Shown in pieces: positions 1 through 9,423 of a stretch of DNA of 64,000 nt (within the stretch, counting starts at the first letter, position 1; each line of letters begins with the position of its first letter). Source of the stretch: Phytophthora colocasiae (lineage: Eukaryota > Oomycota > Peronosporomycetes > Peronosporales > Peronosporaceae); assembly GCA_018806915.1 (NCBI GenBank), contig JAGKQI010000058.1, forward strand, positions 248,001 to 312,000, given 5' to 3'. The notes below the pieces were generated by a model that saw only the letters and a list, made by a program, of their open reading frames with translations, was not told where the DNA came from and ran no database searches. The translations under genes and the position numbers were made by a program.

Positions 1-3000
1 GCCCGTCCAGATACTGCTTTATCGATAAGGCAGCGTTCAGGTAAGCGGTATTCACGTCTCCTTGGTAGATCACTAGTCCAAGCCACACACACATCGCGAC
101 AAATAGTCTGAACGTGGCCATCCTCGCCACCGGTGAGAACGTTTCTTGGTAATCAATACCGCGTCGCTGCTTATCTCCACGAGCAACAATGCGAGTCTTA
201 AACCGAGTCACATAGCCAAGGTGATCCACTTTCAAAGCAAAGACCCACATCGTCTTAATTGTCTGTTGAGTCGCTGGCATATCTGATCTTGGTATCATAC
301 TCAGCACTTCTTTGTCCTTTAGAGCTTGAATCTCTTGATCCATAGCCTCTTTCCACTCCTTGGCATACTTCGATCTCATTGCCTCTCTGTATGTCCTTGG
401 GATTTTCACCTCACAAGCACGAATACCACCAGATCCTCGGCGGTTAGCATGCAGTGCCTTGAAACCCGAGCTCACTTCATAGTCCTCAAAGCGCTTTGGT
501 GGTCGTCTTTCATGTTTTTCGCGGAGACCTGGTCTGCGTGAAGTGTTCTCTGATTTGAATCGCTTCACGTCGACCTTAGTACGCTTCCTGTCTTGTGTGC
601 GTCGAACTTCAACCTCTCGAGGTCGTCTGTGACCGATGATGTGGTTTGTTGGTAGTGCAAGCTCTTGGCAGCCAATCGGGACTAATGCGTGTTCTCCACT
701 ATCAGCACCATCTTCATATTCATCACTTGGAACTAACGCCTGGTCATCACCCCAGTCAATGGCTTCAGCTTCATCACTTGGATCAAACAAATCATCATAA
801 TTCCCCTCAACACTACTTGCTTCTTCTTCAGCTATTTGTGTGAGGTTCGACACATGACTGGCAGATCCAGCCAATTCTTCATCATCAGTGTCTTCATCAA
901 GGTCACTATTGTCTCTTTCAATGTCTTCATCGACGCCCTGGTCTTCAAAACCATCAACACTTTCTGCGTCGACACTTCCAGCGTCTCTATCCAGAGTTTG
1001 GTCATTAACGCACCCAACAGCAACACTTCCAGCACTTTCGCCCTCCTGCGTCTCGGACGCATCTTCATAATCGGGCAGCTCAGTGTTCTGTAGCATCTCT
1101 TCCCACAAAGCCTGGTTTTCACTCGTCAAACTGTATGAGCTACTTGGAACTTTGTCACCACACGAGCCACAATCTCCTTCACCTAGTTTGTCCCACACAG
1201 TGCCGTTCTCAAGTGGTTGATCTTCGTCGTTTACTCCTTCACTGTTCGCGCTCTCCATGACAATGTCACTCATACTGTGTTCAGATTCGCCATCACACTC
1301 AGCCAACTGCGAGTCATTATCTTCTTCATCACCTGGCAGGTCATCAAATTCACCGTCCTCAAAGAACTCTTGGAATGTCCGTAGCCACTTGTCGACCTTG
1401 ACCTTGAACCCGCTCTCGTAGCGGTCCTTATATTTGATGCTCTCATTCACCTTGACATCAGAGACGAATCCAGTCTTGTGTTCCGTCGGGAAATACACGT
1501 TGCAGCCAACCACGTCCTCTCGGTAGCCTAGCAGAAAGCCAACTCGACAGTTCATACTGAGTTTCTTTCGCTTTGATTTTGGTGTGTGGCAGTATGCAAG
1601 TGAACCGAAAGCTCGAATATGGTGAATATCTGGTTTTGATCCAAACATCAGTTCGTAGGGCGTCCGTCCAGCCCCCTTACAGAATACTCGATTCTTAACG
1701 TAGACTGCGTTCTCCAGTGCATGGATCCAAAACGATTTCGGCAAACCTGCCTGGTGCATCATCGTCTTGATCATTCCAACGATAGTTTGATGTGTGCGTT
1801 CCACGAGGTTCAACTGTGACGCATTTGGTCCGACTTTGGTATGCACGATGCCTTTCTTGCGGTACCATCGCTCAATCGTGCCGTTGCAGAACTCCTGCCC
1901 TTTGTCGGTAAGCAGTTGTCTGACTGGTTCAACTTCCAGCTCATCGTCGATATTCCACTGACGCGTTACCACCGTGTCCACGCGTCTTCCATGCTGTCGC
2001 TCTGCCCAAGCGATATACTCCATCATGTGCTCATTGACTTCACGCTCACCTTTAGTCTTCAGTAGGTAAGTCTTCACATAACGCGAGTATCCGTCCATAA
2101 TTACTAAGAAGGCGGTGTACCTCGAACCATTGTTCACGCCAGGAATCAACAAGTCTGCGAAGACCATGTCATTTACTCTCTCTATAGGTCGATCGAGAGC
2201 CTTCCGGAATGTCTTGCGTCGTTGTTTGCCAAAATGGCAATCGGAGCAGGCGATCTTGCCACGACGTTTCAACATGATGCCGCGAGCCATGCCTCGGTCC
2301 ACCATTAAACGTATGTACTCAGGACAAGTGTGTCCTAACCTCTCGTGCCATACATCAATGTCTTCAACTCCATCAGAAACTGCAAAATTCGCAAACACCT
2401 TGCCTTTGACGTGAGTCTTCTTCTTATCGATGTGTTTGGCCATGATGTTGTGAGTGGTAAAAGTCCACAGTCTGTTGTCGTACCCTGTGCGAATCACCTC
2501 CACAGTATCCTTCGTCATGCCAAATAACCGTGTACTGGAATCCCAACTCATTTCAAAACCTTGGTCTAATGCCAATCCAGGTGAAAACAAGTTGCATCCA
2601 GCCCCAGGAACGTAGAGCACATTCTCCACCAACAAAAACACCATTTGTTCATCAATCAGTGTCGATAAAATCACTGTACCAAAGCCCTCTGCCTTGGTAT
2701 CGACACCGTCGGCGAACCCAGAAATGCTTGGGTTCCATTCACTGTCATCCATGCCGTGGAGTGTAGTGAAATACTCCTTACAGGCGGTAATGTGTGCATT
2801 TGTACCCGTATCAAAATACCACAGACCCGGGTCATAGTCCTTTGCCATCTTGCGCACTACTTCACCAATGACCACCTCTCGTTTCTCGACATCTTCAGCG
2901 ACTTCACTTTCCGCTTGATGTGTTTCATCCTCAGCTGCTGCGACTTTGTCGCCTGATCGTGCGTATTTCGCTTGAGCCTTTGGTTTCTCTTCGTCTTCCA

Positions 3001-3829
3001 GTTTCGGACAATCACTTTTGTAGTGACCCATTTCACCACAGTTGAAGCACTTAATCTCGGTCTTACTGGTCTTCGACTTTGATTCGCTCTTCGAGCTCTG
3101 CTTCTTTGGTCCTTGCTGAGATGCGCTCTTTGAGTTCTGACTCTTCTTGCCAGACTTGTTTCCAAAGGCGTTTCCTTCCCAGTCTTTATTCCTTGCCTCA
3201 GCCGTCAAGATTAGCTCTCGAACCAGCTCCGGCGTGTATTTAGCCATGTTTGAACTAAATAGTACTTTTCTACGAAGCTCATCGTAACACGTCTGTGCTG
3301 GCAGGCTTCGCAGCATCTTGTCCACCATCTGCAAGTCATTCACGGGCGCTCCCAGGTCCGCAAGCTTGTTCTTTATGTCGAACAACTTGTACAGGTGACT
3401 GCGTAAGTCGTCCTTTCCGCGCAGATGAGTCTTGTGGAGCTCGCACTGCAGGCGATACACCTTCTGCGCAGTCATGGCGGGATTGGTCTTGCCTTCGTAG
3501 ATGTCGACGAGCTCAGCCCACATCTTCGTACCAGTCTCCTTCATCATGACTTGCTTGGCAAGCTTCATAGACAGTGATCCCTGGATCAAAATCTTGATCT
3601 TGGCTTGCTTTTTCTTGAATTCACCCTTCTTCTCGTCGTCCCAGTTCTCGTCCTTCACCTCCTTGCCGAGCACTATCTCGTCTAGAAGGCTCTTCTCGAA
3701 CGCATTCATCATAGCGTGCTTGTAGAACGTCCAATCTTCTCCATTCCAGCGCACAGGAGTCCCAGAAGATCCAATCTTGAAGGACTTGCGCTTGGACTTG
3801 CCGTCGTCTGAGTCGGAGGAAGATGACAT
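1..3829 (-). CDS. Ty1/copia Gag-Pol polyprotein, partial (continues past the left edge)
   Basis: One uninterrupted frame of about 1276 codons from ATG 3829 to the window edge, read leftward. Seen in order: Gag_UBN2-like N-terminus; CCHC knuckle (CFNCGEMGHYKSDC, residues 261-274, near 3049-3008); aspartic protease DTG (Asp340, codon 2812); GAG-pre-integrase HHCC start (WHERLGH, residue 494); integrase catalytic Asp559, Asp642 and Glu677; a long acidic Ser/Asp/Glu-rich linker (about 835-1020); then the start of copia-type RT with its first catalytic Asp in GDVNTAYLN (residue 1258). The order PR-IN-RT is diagnostic of Ty1/copia. The product makes virus-like particles and reverse-transcribes and integrates the element. 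All catalytic residues sit in one frame, so this copy looks young and possibly functional, but the rest of RT, RNase H and the 3' LTR lie outside the window. Confidence 0.93.
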   Translation of the reverse strand, partial: MSSSSDSDDGKSKRKSFKIGSSGTPVRWNGEDWTFYKHAMMNAFEKSLLDEIVLGKEVKDENWDDEKKGEFKKKQAKIKILIQGSLSMKLAKQVMMKETGTKMWAELVDIYEGKTNPAMTAQKVYRLQCELHKTHLRGKDDLRSHLYKLFDIKNKLADLGAPVNDLQMVDKMLRSLPAQTCYDELRRKVLFSSNMAKYTPELVRELILTAEARNKDWEGNAFGNKSGKKSQNSKSASQQGPKKQSSKSESKSKTSKTEIKCFNCGEMGHYKSDCPKLEDEEKPKAQAKYARSGDKVAAAEDETHQAESEVAEDVEKREVVIGEVVRKMAKDYDPGLWYFDTGTNAHITACKEYFTTLHGMDDSEWNPSISGFADGVDTKAEGFGTVILSTLIDEQMVFLLVENVLYVPGAGCNLFSPGLALDQGFEMSWDSSTRLFGMTKDTVEVIRTGYDNRLWTFTTHNIMAKHIDKKKTHVKGKVFANFAVSDGVEDIDVWHERLGHTCPEYIRLMVDRGMARGIMLKRRGKIACSDCHFGKQRRKTFRKALDRPIERVNDMVFADLLIPGVNNGSRYTAFLVIMDGYSRYVKTYLLKTKGEREVNEHMMEYIAWAERQHGRRVDTVVTRQWNIDDELEVEPVRQLLTDKGQEFCNGTIERWYRKKGIVHTKVGPNASQLNLVERTHQTIVGMIKTMMHQAGLPKSFWIHALENAVYVKNRVFCKGAGRTPYELMFGSKPDIHHIRAFGSLAYCHTPKSKRKKLSMNCRVGFLLGYREDVVGCNVYFPTEHKTGFVSDVKVNESIKYKDRYESGFKVKVDKWLRTFQEFFEDGEFDDLPGDEEDNDSQLAECDGESEHSMSDIVMESANSEGVNDEDQPLENGTVWDKLGEGDCGSCGDKVPSSSYSLTSENQALWEEMLQNTELPDYEDASETQEGESAGSVAVGCVNDQTLDRDAGSVDAESVDGFEDQGVDEDIERDNSDLDEDTDDEELAGSASHVSNLTQIAEEEASSVEGNYDDLFDPSDEAEAIDWGDDQALVPSDEYEDGADSGEHALVPIGCQELALPTNHIIGHRRPREVEVRRTQDRKRTKVDVKRFKSENTSRRPGLREKHERRPPKRFEDYEVSSGFKALHANRRGSGGIRACEVKIPRTYREAMRSKYAKEWKEAMDQEIQALKDKEVLSMIPRSDMPATQQTIKTMWVFALKVDHLGYVTRFKTRIVARGDKQRRGIDYQETFSPVARMATFRLFVAMCVWLGLVIYQGDVNTAYLNAALSIKQYLDG

Positions 3830-3875
3830 CGCTACTGCTCTTGATTCTCTTACGATCGTGTTCTCTTGGACGCAA

Positions 3876-3896
3876 CGTGGTTTGGGCTCATAACCC
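3876..3896 (-). other. Putative primer-binding site: internal (half-tRNA) iMet type
   Basis: On the minus strand, about 47 nt before the copia start codon, the sequence GGGTTATGAGCCCAAACC is complementary to a tRNA anticodon stem-loop containing GGGCTCATAACCC, the form of an initiator Met tRNA. Drosophila copia is known to be primed by a 5' half of tRNA-iMet at just such an internal site. The role here is inferred from position and complementarity. Confidence 0.5.
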
Positions 3897-4293
3897 TAAC
3901 GGAGTGAGCACTGGGAGATGTCTTAATGCAAAGACGTCAACTTGTTAGATAGAAGGTAAATCTGAGACTGAACTAAGTGCCGCGGGACGCGGACTTTCTA
4001 CCATCACTCTTGCAACGGCAACTTCAACTTCTGTAGCAAAAGTGGGTACACTTTCCAACAGTGTAGAAGAGTAGCGCATATTACTTGTTCAGCTGTATTC
4101 TTAACAACAAAATGTTAGTCGAGTGTTGTGCACAGTGAAGTTGAATAGATGCTTTACTTACCAAATCAGTGCAGTGCGGAGAATTAACGAGACGTGAACC
4201 CGCGACAACCCTGCTCCCATAATGGGCCCTCAATAAGCTCGCCGCCTACATGTACCTGGTAGGCGACTGATCTGTCATCGCCTGGAGCCATGA
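3897..4293 (-). repeat. Putative copia 5' LTR and leader
   Basis: Non-coding stretch between the putative primer-binding site and a TGTCATGG at 4293 (minus strand), which I take as the LTR start. Only one LTR is present in the window, so the ends cannot be checked by comparison. The expected CA at the LTR 3' end is not evident (it reads GTTA). The boundary is a guess, and a shorter LTR with a spacer is possible. Confidence 0.35.
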
Positions 4294-4477
4294 CACCTCG
4301 CGCCAAATTTACAAATCTAATTTTTGAAGGTATTCGTATTTAGCCAATTAAGTACTTGCACTGTGAACTACTTCATGTGATTGGCAGTTAAAATACGGCC
4401 TTAAAATGGCTGATGGCTCTAATTTACCTTACCGTAAGATCTCCTGCAATATTTGTTGAAAATACACAAAATCTGTA

Positions 4478-4495
4478 GCGTCTTAGAGAGCCACC
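4478..4495 (+). repeat. MULE1 left TIR
   Basis: 18-bp perfect inverted copy of 6029-6046; marks the left end of the element. Confidence 0.75.
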
Positions 4496-4519
4496 TGATA
4501 TATTCGAGTTTGACGGGGT

Positions 4520-5552
4520 TTGCAATCTCATAGGATTTTCAAAAAGAGAGTGAGTGCTGCGCCCAACTGGGTTAGTTTAAATTTGAATCATATTTTAACC
4601 TACCCCGTCAGCTGGATATATAAATATCCGTCCTCAGTTGATGTATACGATTTAGTATACCCGAGCCAGCACCACTCATTTGAAGAAAATAAAGCAAGGG
4701 GGCAGAATGGCACGAGTGACGAGGAATGGGTGGACTCTGCCAGTGAGACGGCGAGCAGTGCGAGTACCAACACATCGCAGTCGAAGCAGGGTCGTTCAGA
4801 AGGATCCACGCATCCTCGCCTTGTGCTGAGCGACGCTGATGAAGACCAAGACGACGAATTGCACACTGCCCTGCTGTACAGGTGGGAGTTCGAGTCCTGG
4901 GACGACCTTGACACCAAGTATATGACACCGAGTATATGCGGCGCACTTACCAGGTATGATGATGGTGTGAAGTGCCCGTGTCTGCCGTCTATATGATGCT
5001 GATCTCTTTTATTTACGGTTTGTATGACAACAATGCTTTGGGGTACGGACAAACTGCCAGGAACGCCAAGATACGTGCGACTTCTCTCTCGAAGCCTTTA
5101 CTCCCACTGGAGTGGAAGAATTATGGGAAGACGTTTGCTTGCACGCACTCGGGAAAGTACAAGGCACGTGGCAAGGGCAAGAGAAAACGGATTCAGTCGA
5201 GGGCTATGGTATGCAAGGCACAGGTATGTGTGGTTGGGTTGGGTGCAGTTGGGGTGTAGTTGGGTATGAGTTGGGCCTCTGTTGGGCTTAGTTGGGCTTC
5301 AAGTGTACTCTTGGGATACTTGTGCTAATTGGGTGCATGTCGTTACCGTAGATCAATGCTTGCGTCCAAGTAAAGGATGCCTCCGTTCCTAGGAAGATTA
5401 TCACGGCTAGGTTTGCCCACAACGACTCGCTGAACAAGTACACCTTTAACCAGTACCCACACAACCGAACGGCGCTCGATCCTGATGTTATATGTGCACG
5501 GAAGATTGAGCTAGCTTTCGAAATACAAATAACACCAAATACATGTTCATGA
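4520..5552 (+). pseudogene. MULE1 transposase N-terminal region (two exons, frameshifted)
   Basis: A frame starting near 4520 carries an acidic Ser/Glu-rich stretch and WEFESWDDLDT, then shifts frame near 4925. The second frame gives EWKNYGKTFACTHSGKYK and a Lys/Arg-rich RGKGKRKR run, typical of the FAR1-like Cys/His DNA-binding part of oomycete MULE proteins. The frame meets a donor CAG|GTATGT (intron 5224-5351, phase 0, acceptor GTAG). It resumes at 5352 with INACVQVKDAS, then FAHNDSLNKYTFNQYP and NRTALDP, matching the family, and stops at 5552. No DDE core follows. Family assignment is from recognition of these motifs; the frameshift and missing core make it a pseudogene. Confidence 0.65.
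5224..5351 (+). other. Predicted spliceosomal intron in MULE1, rich in TTGGG
   Basis: Donor GTATGT and acceptor GTAG are in phase 0 between two blocks of MULE-like coding sequence. The 5' half holds about nine TTGGG-type units, with four G-runs close together at about 5233-5270. That meets the usual G-quadruplex pattern on the sense strand. Confidence 0.55.
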
Positions 5553-6028
5553 TCAACTTTTCTTCTCCACAACAAATAACTCACACTTGCGATTGTAGAA
5601 GGCGCCTGTGGTAGAGGGCGAGCAAAGCCACTTTGAAATACCGGACAGATCGTTCACACACGAAACGCATTTGGTATCCGACTATACGTAGAACATCTCG
5701 AACTGGCTTTCAACTGGCTTTCTCAGCTGTAGCTCATTTGGGAGCATTTGGGAGGTGGCTGGGATCCGGATGGGCTCACTTGGGGGTTGGTTGGGCGCAG
5801 GTGGGTGCATTAGCCTCGTCACATTTTATTTAGTTGGGCGCAGCAACGAATGCCTTTCAAAAAATGTTCGCACAGCTGGACACTTGCATTGCTGATCGAG
5901 TGTGGTCTTCCCGCCTCTTTTTGAATTCGAATTTACTGGACTTTTGAATGGGTTAGTCGCGCCACGTCGCAGGTTCGCACCGTCACGTCGCGTTTCTAAA
6001 ATATGGATTTGCAGGTAATAATGAGTAT
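5553..6028 (+). other. MULE1 interior without coding signal; second G-run cluster
   Basis: No continuous frame or recognisable domain. At about 5740-5815 there is another cluster of GGG runs separated by short spacers, similar in style to the intron repeat. Confidence 0.4.
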
Positions 6029-6046
6029 GGTGGCTCTCTAAGACGC
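6029..6046 (+). repeat. MULE1 right TIR
   Basis: 18-bp perfect inverted copy of 4478-4495. The candidate TSD follows at 6047-6057. Confidence 0.75.
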
Positions 6047-6190
6047 CACAGTCTGTACACGTACCGACGCATCTCTACCACATATTATTTAAACAAAACA
6101 ATTTAGTTATCAAGTTCTTCTTCGGGAACTAGGAGGTTTTCTATGTCGTGACGCGTATCCACAGCATGGCGCACTACGGGTACTTCTTCC

Positions 6191-7261
6191 ATGCATCACG
6201 CTGAAGATTCCTCTGCTCAACTGTCGACGTGGATCTCAGATCGGCGGGTGTCCCGAGCCGCCAAAAGATCACGAAGTGCCTCGGGTTCCCCCGCTGTCCC
6301 TCTTCATATGCGCAAACGTCCGGCTCGGAGTCAATCGGTTCCCCGTGCCCCAGCTCCGTCTGCCAGCGGTGCCGCGGGATCAGCCAAGTCCGTCCCGGTC
6401 GCGACCCCGGTCCCCGGAGCGTCAGCAGCAAGCTCTCTGGCATTGTTGGCGGAGCAGGCCTCCGGGCAAACTAAAGGTCCGACACCCGGCCCCAGATCAG
6501 ATCCTAGTGCCAGAGGGCCAGCCAGGATCCGATCAACCCGGCGGGTATCCACTCGCCGAGGAGCAAGAGGAGTCCGACGGCAGGAGCCCACCCGCCGAGG
6601 AGCAAGAGGGTCTGACGACGACCCCTCCACTTGTTCGAGCTGCCGTCCGAGGACGAAGAAGGTCCCGAGCCTGACTGTGATGCCAATCCCGAGTCTGGGC
6701 ATTCCGGTGAGGAAGCGGAATCGGGGGACGACGATGCAATGCGCATGGCCAGGCAACGGTCCATCTCGTCCACTCGACGCGAATCCGGTCAGGTTCCTCG
6801 AGGTAGACCATCTGGTGACAGTGGATCTCAGGGATCCCCGGTAGACGAATCTCCCGATGAATCGGGTTCGGCGTCGTCGGGTCCTCTCACGGCTTGCCTC
6901 CGCCATCACCTTCCCCTGGCGATTCTCCGCCCCATGGGCCGGAATCGTGGTCTCTCGCCGGAACATAAGTTCCCCGCCGACTTCCAATTCAGGATCGTCA
7001 GTTAGGCCTGCCCCGTGTTTCATTTACGGTCAGCTCGACCCGGGGTCGGTCCGGAAAATTCCGCACCAGCTTCAGCTTCGAGACATGAACTATCGGGAAT
7101 ATGTGATTCCCGGATCCCGCAATTTCCAGATTGATCGCGAGCTCATTGATCTTATCTGCTACTCGGAACGGACCGTCCGACCTTGTTCAGGCTGCTTGCG
7201 TGGTCACTGCGGATACCCGTACCACCCGATCTTCGACCTTGGGGATCGGGTTCTCGTCTAG
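6191..7261 (+). pseudogene. Decayed plus-strand ORF in the 3' part of GypF (possible antisense ORF)
   Basis: Overlapping plus-strand frames (6191-6844, 6631-7005, 6857-7261) share features of one broken protein: an Arg/Ser/Ala/Pro-rich start, an acidic part containing SEDEEGPEPD, then an ordered-looking part containing NFQIDRELIDL. GypF is read on the minus strand, so this lies antisense and 3' of its pol, the same place where GypE and GypA carry antisense ORFs. I see no clear sequence similarity to either. Integrase is missing between the RNase H remnant and this block. The opposite-strand frame 6331-7023 is low-complexity and looks like a shadow. Bases 6058-6190 hold nothing I recognise. 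Confidence 0.3.
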
Positions 7262-7802
7262 TCGTTTTAGGGTGACCAGATCCTGCTGATCCGCCTCGCC
7301 GCAAGCCTCAATCACCTTGGCGTTGCAGAGCGGCACTTGCCAGGCTGTCGGCACTTCCGTTCCAGTCCCTCTTAACATGAACCAACTCGTGATCACCCCA
7401 TTCCCTCAGGCGATCGAGTACTTTTCTCTTCAGTAGCGTCAATCCTGGTGCTTTGCAGTCGATTTCGCCGCGAACTTGGCGGATCACGAGGTTTGAGTCA
7501 CCACAGATCACCAGACGGTGGCGATCCCGACCCGCGAGCATATCGAGTCCTAAAAGCAGCCCATTAAATTCCGCCTCGTTGACCGTGAGACCTTCGGCAT
7601 AGCCTGATCTAGCCTCGGTCACCCTCCAACCAGGCAGACACCACACGATTGCGCTGAAAGCGCCCACCTCGCCTCACCCGAGCAGATCCGTCGAAGCTTA
7701 ACACCCATAGTTCCTCATCTTGGTATACGGTGGGTACCGGGGCTTGGATCAGACATTTGGCTTCCTTCCGGGATGCGATAGCGATCAGGGCTGCATCGAT
7801 CT
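7187..7802 (-). pseudogene. GypF pol: second RNase H (RVT_3-type), frameshifted
   Basis: Minus-strand fragment with the RNase H signatures FDGSA, NEAEFNGLLLGLD (catalytic Glu), CGDSNLVI (catalytic Asp) and HVKRDWNGSADSLAS (terminal His/Asp). It is closely parallel to the second RNase H of GypE at about 19020-19410. A small indel near 7665 breaks the frame and the sequence decays after VSAVTTQAA (7187). It is continuous in meaning with 8578-9423; the hAT-like element between them is a later insertion whose removal rejoins the frame at SITPRAEIDAAL. Confidence 0.8.
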
Positions 7803-7810
7803 CTGCTCTG
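7803..7810 (+). repeat. 8-bp TSD, left copy
   Basis: CTGCTCTG, identical to 8570-8577; flanks the hAT-like insertion. Confidence 0.8.
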
Positions 7811-8569
7811 TATGGAATGGTTTTTTATGCAAATTCGTTTTAAAAAAAAAATAAAAACGCTCAATTTTAAAAAATTGAGCGATTTTTTATTGACTCACCA
7901 GAAAAAGCTCAAGCTTCCTAGTCTTACGTCGCTGTAGGAATGGGCTTACTAAGGTGCGAAAGGTACTGTGTATTGTCTGACATGGAAATGGCTGGTTGGC
8001 AGGCCATCGAACCGCCAGGCGGCAGCAAAATCATTCCGGAATTTCAAGCATGGGGTGCAAGGTAGAACAGCAGGTGGCCGTAGCTCACAACGGGGCTGTA
8101 GCAGAGATGCGTTTACGTGACGAACGCCATCCGTTTGAAATCCACATACAGAAACACCCTCTAGGTACTCCTGAGCTACAAAGACCTGACGAAAACCAAG
8201 AGGTTACAGCGATGTTAGCTGCCAGCGGCGATAAAAACGAGCTTGAACCAGCCTTCGACGACGAATGTGACGAGATTCTGTCCGCCATGACGCAGAGAGG
8301 TAGCGGAGCAAGAAGCTCTCTCTACTGCGCTGTCACTGAGCAGTCTTTCTCAAATGCAGGACATCGTTTTGTTCCCTCCGAATGAAGAGTTTTAGGAGCT
8401 AGCTTCTTTAGCTTAGCACCGTCCATAATGCACTACCACATGAAGTTGAAACTGGACACTGGTTGTTAATTGCTCTAATGGTTTAAAATCAGGAATCGCC
8501 ATAAAAAACAAATAATAAACGATTTTTTTCATTTTGTTTTTTAGCCGATAAAAAAACGAACAATCTATA
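7811..8569 (+). mobile_element. hAT-like non-autonomous element (759 bp) inside GypF pol
   Basis: It is flanked by identical 8-bp direct repeats CTGCTCTG (7803-7810 and 8570-8577). Its ends are imperfect inverted repeats, TATGGAATG against TATAGATTG, both followed by T-runs. Taking out the element and one repeat restores the GypF reading frame, so the boundaries are firm. An 8-bp TSD is the rule for hAT (also seen in P elements). AT-rich ends and an internal 11-bp-stem hairpin (7858-7881) fit a MITE-like hAT. Assignment to hAT rests on TSD length and a weak protein hint. Confidence 0.75.
7996..8385 (+). pseudogene. Short ORF inside the hAT-like element
   Basis: A 129-codon frame. Its end, TEQSFSNAGHRFVPS, loosely resembles the ERxFSxAG stretch of the hAT C-terminal dimerisation domain; nothing else is recognisable. 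It may be the last remnant of a transposase or chance. I would not treat it as a functional gene. Confidence 0.2.
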
Positions 8570-8577
8570 CTGCTCTG

Positions 8578-9423
8578 GGCGTTATACTGGCTGCGATCGC
8601 CCCCAGTATGCTATCTTCTCCTTTCGTGCATTTCGTGATCTCGAGCGACCACGGAGATAGAAGCGTGGACCATTGACCCAGGCGCCCCTGGAGACCGGTC
8701 GATTTGAACAGCCAGGCGAGTGTAGAATGCCGGGTCAAGACTTTGATCTGGCGTCCCACCAACAGGGTATAGTACAGATCCAGGATCCGTAGCAGAGTCA
8801 GCACTTCCTTCTCGGCGACATTGTAGTTTAACTCGTTCGTCTTCAGGGTTCGGCTGGCAAACGCGACTGGATGATAGGTCAGGTCGTGTTCTTGCATCAG
8901 CGCCGCGGATATCGCCCACTCACTGGCGTATACGATCACCATGGACGATTTCGCCGTATCGAAGTGGCGGAGAACCGGAGTCGACGCGATCTTGGCCTTC
9001 AGGGCCGTGAACACCTGGTACGCTCTACTCCACCTCTCATCACCTGCCTTGAGCTTCCGGATGGCTTCGACTTCGCTCGGGTTGGATGAAGGCGTCGCCA
9101 CCAAGTCAGGATCAGGGGTGCCATCACTCTCCTGAACCAATACATCCCGCGATCCGACTCATGCGTGGCGGGATCGCGGGTGATTGGCTTCGCTCCGTCC
9201 ACTATTTCCCGCAGATATGGTCGCTTCCGTAGTTCTGCGAACTCCACTTCGCGAAGTTCATATAGAACCGATGCATAGATCGCGTAATCCTCAATGAACC
9301 GACTATAGTAGTTCCAGCTACCGAAGAACAACTGCATGGATCGGAGCGACCCTGGGACCGGTAGATCCGTCAGGGATTTCAGGTCCTTCGGGTTTGCCTC
9401 CAACCCGTCGATCGACACCTTAT
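8578..9423 (-). pseudogene. GypF pol: RT connection and first RNase H, truncated at 9423
   Basis: Read leftward from 9418: GLEANPKDLKSL, then GSWNYYSRFIEDYAIYAS (RT thumb/connection), a one-base frameshift near 9140, then a RT_RNaseH domain with TALKAKIASTPVLRHFD, YASEWAISAALMQEHD and NELNYNVAEKEVLTLL. The RT palm is missing because GypE inserted at 9423. The missing 5' part is at 29686-31310 and 36165-37791 on the other strand: those frames end at LGY and this one resumes KVSIDGLEA, joined through a shared TTAT/ATAA. Confidence 0.85.
9420..9423 (+). repeat. TSD of GypE (TTAT), left copy
   Basis: TTAT directly precedes the GypE 5' LTR. The other copy, ATAA as written, is at 37788-37791 (and in the duplicate at 31307-31310), just outside the far end of the GypE 3' LTR. 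Confidence 0.7.

Larger units (their letters stand above)
4478..6046 (+). mobile_element. MULE1: Mutator-like element relic
   Basis: The two ends are inverted copies of GCGTCTTAGAGAGCCACC (4478-4495 and 6029-6046). The bases just outside form an imperfect direct repeat (4467-4477 against 6047-6057, 9 of 11 matching, ending TCTGTA), as expected of a 9-11 bp Mutator-type TSD. Inside is a broken coding sequence resembling the N-terminal zinc-binding region of oomycete MULE transposases, with one credible intron. The catalytic core is absent, so the 1.57-kb element is a non-autonomous, internally deleted relic. The 184 bp to its left (4294-4477) show nothing I recognise. Confidence 0.75.

Noticed and set aside
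4190..4270. tRNA-like pieces (T-arm-like GGGTTCACGTCTC on the minus strand)
   Set aside because: No matching acceptor 5' strand or D-arm at the right distance; it lies in the likely copia LTR/leader.
5224..5300. Interstitial telomere repeat
   Set aside because: TTGGG units are irregular and lie inside an intron of MULE1; no TTTAGGG tract.
6331..7023. 230-codon minus-strand ORF
   Set aside because: Arg/Gly/Ala/Pro-rich, no motifs, and opposite to frames that look more protein-like; a shadow.
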